7,338 nt of DNA from an uncultured Actinomycetes bacterium (GTDB lineage: Bacteria > Actinomycetota > Acidimicrobiia > Acidimicrobiales > RAAP-2): positions 1 to 7,338 of the forward strand of contig CAITOG010000141.1 of NCBI GenBank assembly GCA_903893955.1, given 5' to 3'. The notes beneath the pieces are model-generated. The model was not told the origin of the DNA. It did no database searches and was given only the letters and a program-made list of their open reading frames with translations. A program made the translations under genes and the position numbers. Shown here one piece after another: positions 5,667-7,338 of this stretch (position 1 is its first letter; every line of letters begins with the position of its first letter).

Positions 5667-7135
5667 GCGCAGGCAAGATCCTCGTCGTCGATGTCGGGAC
5701 CTCATCGGTGCGTTCGAGCATCGTCACCGCTGATTCAGAGGTGACCTGCATCCACCAGGCCGCAGTGCTGCCTTCATCTCCCAACCCAGGCGAGGTCGAG
5801 CTCGACGCCGACGCAATCAAGCAGGCAGTGCTCTCCACCGCCCGCGCGGCGCTCGCCGACGGCGGTCCGGTCAGCGGCGTCGGCATCGCCAACCAGCGAG
5901 CCTCGACCGTGGTCTGGGATGCCGAGACCTCCCAGCCCATCGGCCCCGGCATCGGGTGGCAGGACCTCAGAACCGTCATCAACTGCCTGCTGCTCCAGGC
6001 CGAGGGTCTGCGGCTGGCGCCGAACATGTCGGCGACCAAGCTCCAGTGGCTGCTCGACACCTACGATCCCGAGCGCCACCATGCTGCTCGGCTGCGATTC
6101 GGGACCATCGACACCTGGGTGGCATGGGTCCTCTCCGACGGATCACTCCACGTCACCGACCCGACGAATGCAGGCGTCACCGGGCTGGTCGATCCTTCGA
6201 CGACAGCCTGGGATGAAGGTGTCTTGGCGACGCTCAACGTGCCCGCTTCGATGATGCCGACCATCGTCGACTCGTCAGGTGCCATCGGTCCGCTCAGCGC
6301 GCTCGACGGCGCGCCGATCCTCTGCGGCATCGCCGGCGATCAACAAGCATCCCTCATCGGCCAGGGCTGCACGTCGCCGGGGTTGGCCAAGATCACCTTC
6401 GGGACAGGCGGCATGCTCGATGTCGTCGTCGGCCCGACCCCGCCAGTCGCCGCTGCTCGAGGGGAGCGCGGCACCTTCCCGATCGTGACCAGCCGACGAG
6501 GCGGCACGACCACCTGGGGCATCGAGGCGATCATGCTCTCGGCCGGCGCCTGCGTCGAGTGGCTGCGAGACGACCTGGGACTGCTCGAGACCTCTGGCGA
6601 CTCTGAGGCATTGGCCCGATCCTGCGACACCACCGATGGCGTCACGTTCGTGCCGGCGCTCCTCGGGCTTGGAACGCCGGACTGGGACTTCGGCGCTCGT
6701 GGGCTGCTCCTCGGCATCACCCGAGGCACTGGGCGTGCTGAGATCACACGGGCCGTCCTCGAGGGCATCGCACAGCGGGGCCTCGACCTCGTCGAGTCTG
6801 CCGAGGCGGATGCAGGGCTCTCGTTGGCAAGCGTTCGGGTCGACGGTGGCATGACAGCGAACGGGCTCTTCGTCGAGATGGTCGCCGATGCGCTCGGCCG
6901 CCCAGTCGAGGTGTCACCTGTCCTCGAGGCCACGACACTTGGCGCCGGCTACCTCGCCGGCATAGCCCAGGGCCTCTGGGCCGACGAGGCCGAGGTGGCG
7001 TCCGCCTTCAGCCCTCGCGCTGTCGTCGAGCCACAGATCGACGACGCGACCAGGGCCGCGATGCGAGAGCGATTCCTCGAGGCCAAGCGACGCAGCGAGC
7101 GGACGATCCCTGACCTCTCTGGCGTCGAGTTCTAG
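5663..7135 (+). CDS. FGGY-family carbohydrate kinase, glycerol-kinase-like
   Basis: A 490-residue kinase of the FGGY/ASKHA fold that transfers ATP phosphate to a polyol or sugar. It follows the E. coli GlpK plan: phosphate-1 loop DVGTSS (10-15), NQRAST (77-82), GWQDLRT (98-104), FGTIDTWVAW (146-155) with HVTDPTNA (163-170), GIAGDQQA (222-229), FGTGG (246-250), IEAIMLSAGACVEWLRDDLG (287-306), GLGTPDWDFGARGLLLGITR, then VDGGMTANGLF and TTLGAGYLAGIAQGLW. Asp226, the catalytic base, Gln227, Arg79 and Trp99 are kept. Three substrate-pocket positions differ from GlpK: Glu84 is Ala80, Tyr135 is Asn121 and Phe270 is about Met251. Overall similarity and the position after glpD favour glycerol or a close relative (dihydroxyacetone, another small polyol), but specificity is open, so I give no symbol. 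The GTG start overlaps the preceding stop by 4 bases (GTGA), typical of coupled translation. Confidence 0.9.
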   Translation: MSAGKILVVDVGTSSVRSSIVTADSEVTCIHQAAVLPSSPNPGEVELDADAIKQAVLSTARAALADGGPVSGVGIANQRASTVVWDAETSQPIGPGIGWQDLRTVINCLLLQAEGLRLAPNMSATKLQWLLDTYDPERHHAARLRFGTIDTWVAWVLSDGSLHVTDPTNAGVTGLVDPSTTAWDEGVLATLNVPASMMPTIVDSSGAIGPLSALDGAPILCGIAGDQQASLIGQGCTSPGLAKITFGTGGMLDVVVGPTPPVAAARGERGTFPIVTSRRGGTTTWGIEAIMLSAGACVEWLRDDLGLLETSGDSEALARSCDTTDGVTFVPALLGLGTPDWDFGARGLLLGITRGTGRAEITRAVLEGIAQRGLDLVESAEADAGLSLASVRVDGGMTANGLFVEMVADALGRPVEVSPVLEATTLGAGYLAGIAQGLWADEAEVASAFSPRAVVEPQIDDATRAAMRERFLEAKRRSERTIPDLSGVEF

Positions 7136-7154
7136 AGCTTGATCACAGCTCGAC
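7124..7154. terminator. Weak hairpin at the convergent gene ends
   Basis: Two competing short inverted repeats span the 7 bp gap between the kinase stop and the reductase stop: GTCGAG (7124-7129) with CTCGAC (7149-7154), and GAGCT (7135-7139) with AGCTC (7147-7151). Neither is followed by a T-run. It may act as a weak bidirectional terminator, but chance is quite possible. Confidence 0.2.
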
Positions 7155-7338
7155 GGCGAGCGCGTCGTCGATGGTCGAACCACGAGCGAGCAGCGGGCGG
7201 AAAGCCATCAGCTGGCGAGGCTTCGACACACCCAGCACGCCGGTAAGGAACGAGCCGTGGTGGAACAGGGCGAGGAGTCGCCCCTCCTCATCAGGGGCTT
7301 GGACCATCACGACCGAGTCGGATGGCGATGGGTGGCCG
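7143..7338 (-). CDS. C-terminal part of a ferredoxin-reductase-like FAD/NAD(P) oxidoreductase (partial)
   Basis: The last 64 residues of a gene that enters from the right edge; its start is outside the window. The sequence includes GHPSPSDSVVMV, EEGRLLALFHHGSFLTG, then GVLGVSKPRQLMAFRPLLARG, and ends AVEL. This matches the small C-terminal reductase domain of rubredoxin/ferredoxin reductase-type flavoproteins, which typically has a GRLVGVLGVNxPR...xxLIARG pattern. Such enzymes move electrons from NAD(P)H to a ferredoxin, often for a cytochrome P450 or Rieske oxygenase. The FAD and NAD domains cannot be checked here. It converges on the kinase gene, with stops 7 bp apart, so it is not part of the glp operon. 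Confidence 0.75.
   Translation of the reverse strand, partial: GHPSPSDSVVMVQAPDEEGRLLALFHHGSFLTGVLGVSKPRQLMAFRPLLARGSTIDDALAVEL

Noticed and set aside
1..7338. Mobile element, CRISPR, defence or biosynthetic-cluster content
   Set aside because: No transposase, integrase, terminal or direct repeat array, tRNA or attachment site is visible, and composition and codon use appear even across the genes.

Overview
The window looks like chromosome of a high-GC actinobacterium. The best evidence is a small WhiB-family regulator, a family essentially confined to Actinobacteria and their phages, together with GC-rich codon use throughout. The mix of an acyl-CoA dehydrogenase, a TrpD, an alkyl-DHAP-synthase-like flavoenzyme and a lineage-divergent WhiB would fit Acidimicrobiia or a related deep branch, but that placement is inference.

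Layout from left to right. On the minus strand, positions 1-895 hold most of trpD (its C-terminus lies off the left edge). It overlaps the 3' end of an acyl-CoA dehydrogenase gene (883-2058). Upstream of that, still on the minus strand, is a short whiB-like gene (2093-2329). A 167 bp divergent control region (2330-2496) separates it from a plus-strand operon: glpD (2497-4164), an alkyldihydroxyacetonephosphate synthase-like FAD enzyme (4167-5666) and an FGGY kinase of glycerol-kinase type (5663-7135). The operon genes are separated by 2 bp and then overlap by 4 bp, each downstream gene with a clear Shine-Dalgarno sequence. After a 7 bp convergent gap, the C-terminal end of a ferredoxin-reductase-like flavoprotein enters from the right on the minus strand (7143-7338).

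How the genes may work together. The operon is centred on glycerol, glycerol 3-phosphate and dihydroxyacetone phosphate. The kinase would phosphorylate a polyol, GlpD would oxidise glycerol 3-phosphate to DHAP with electrons passed to quinone, and the AGPS-like enzyme belongs to a family that exchanges the acyl group of acyl-DHAP for a fatty alcohol to begin ether-lipid synthesis. Two points argue against a plain glycerol-catabolism reading. The kinase lacks several residues that contact glycerol in E. coli GlpK, and an AGPS-like enzyme is not needed for catabolism.

The most unusual features are a WhiB protein in which the first of the four iron-sulfur cysteines is replaced by Phe, a perfect 7 bp dyad overlapping the likely glpD -35 region between the two divergent genes, and matching TAGGYT -10-like hexamers placed for leaderless transcription in front of both glpD and the acyl-CoA dehydrogenase gene. 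I found no mobile element, RNA gene, CRISPR array or defence system, and no convincing wholly new system.
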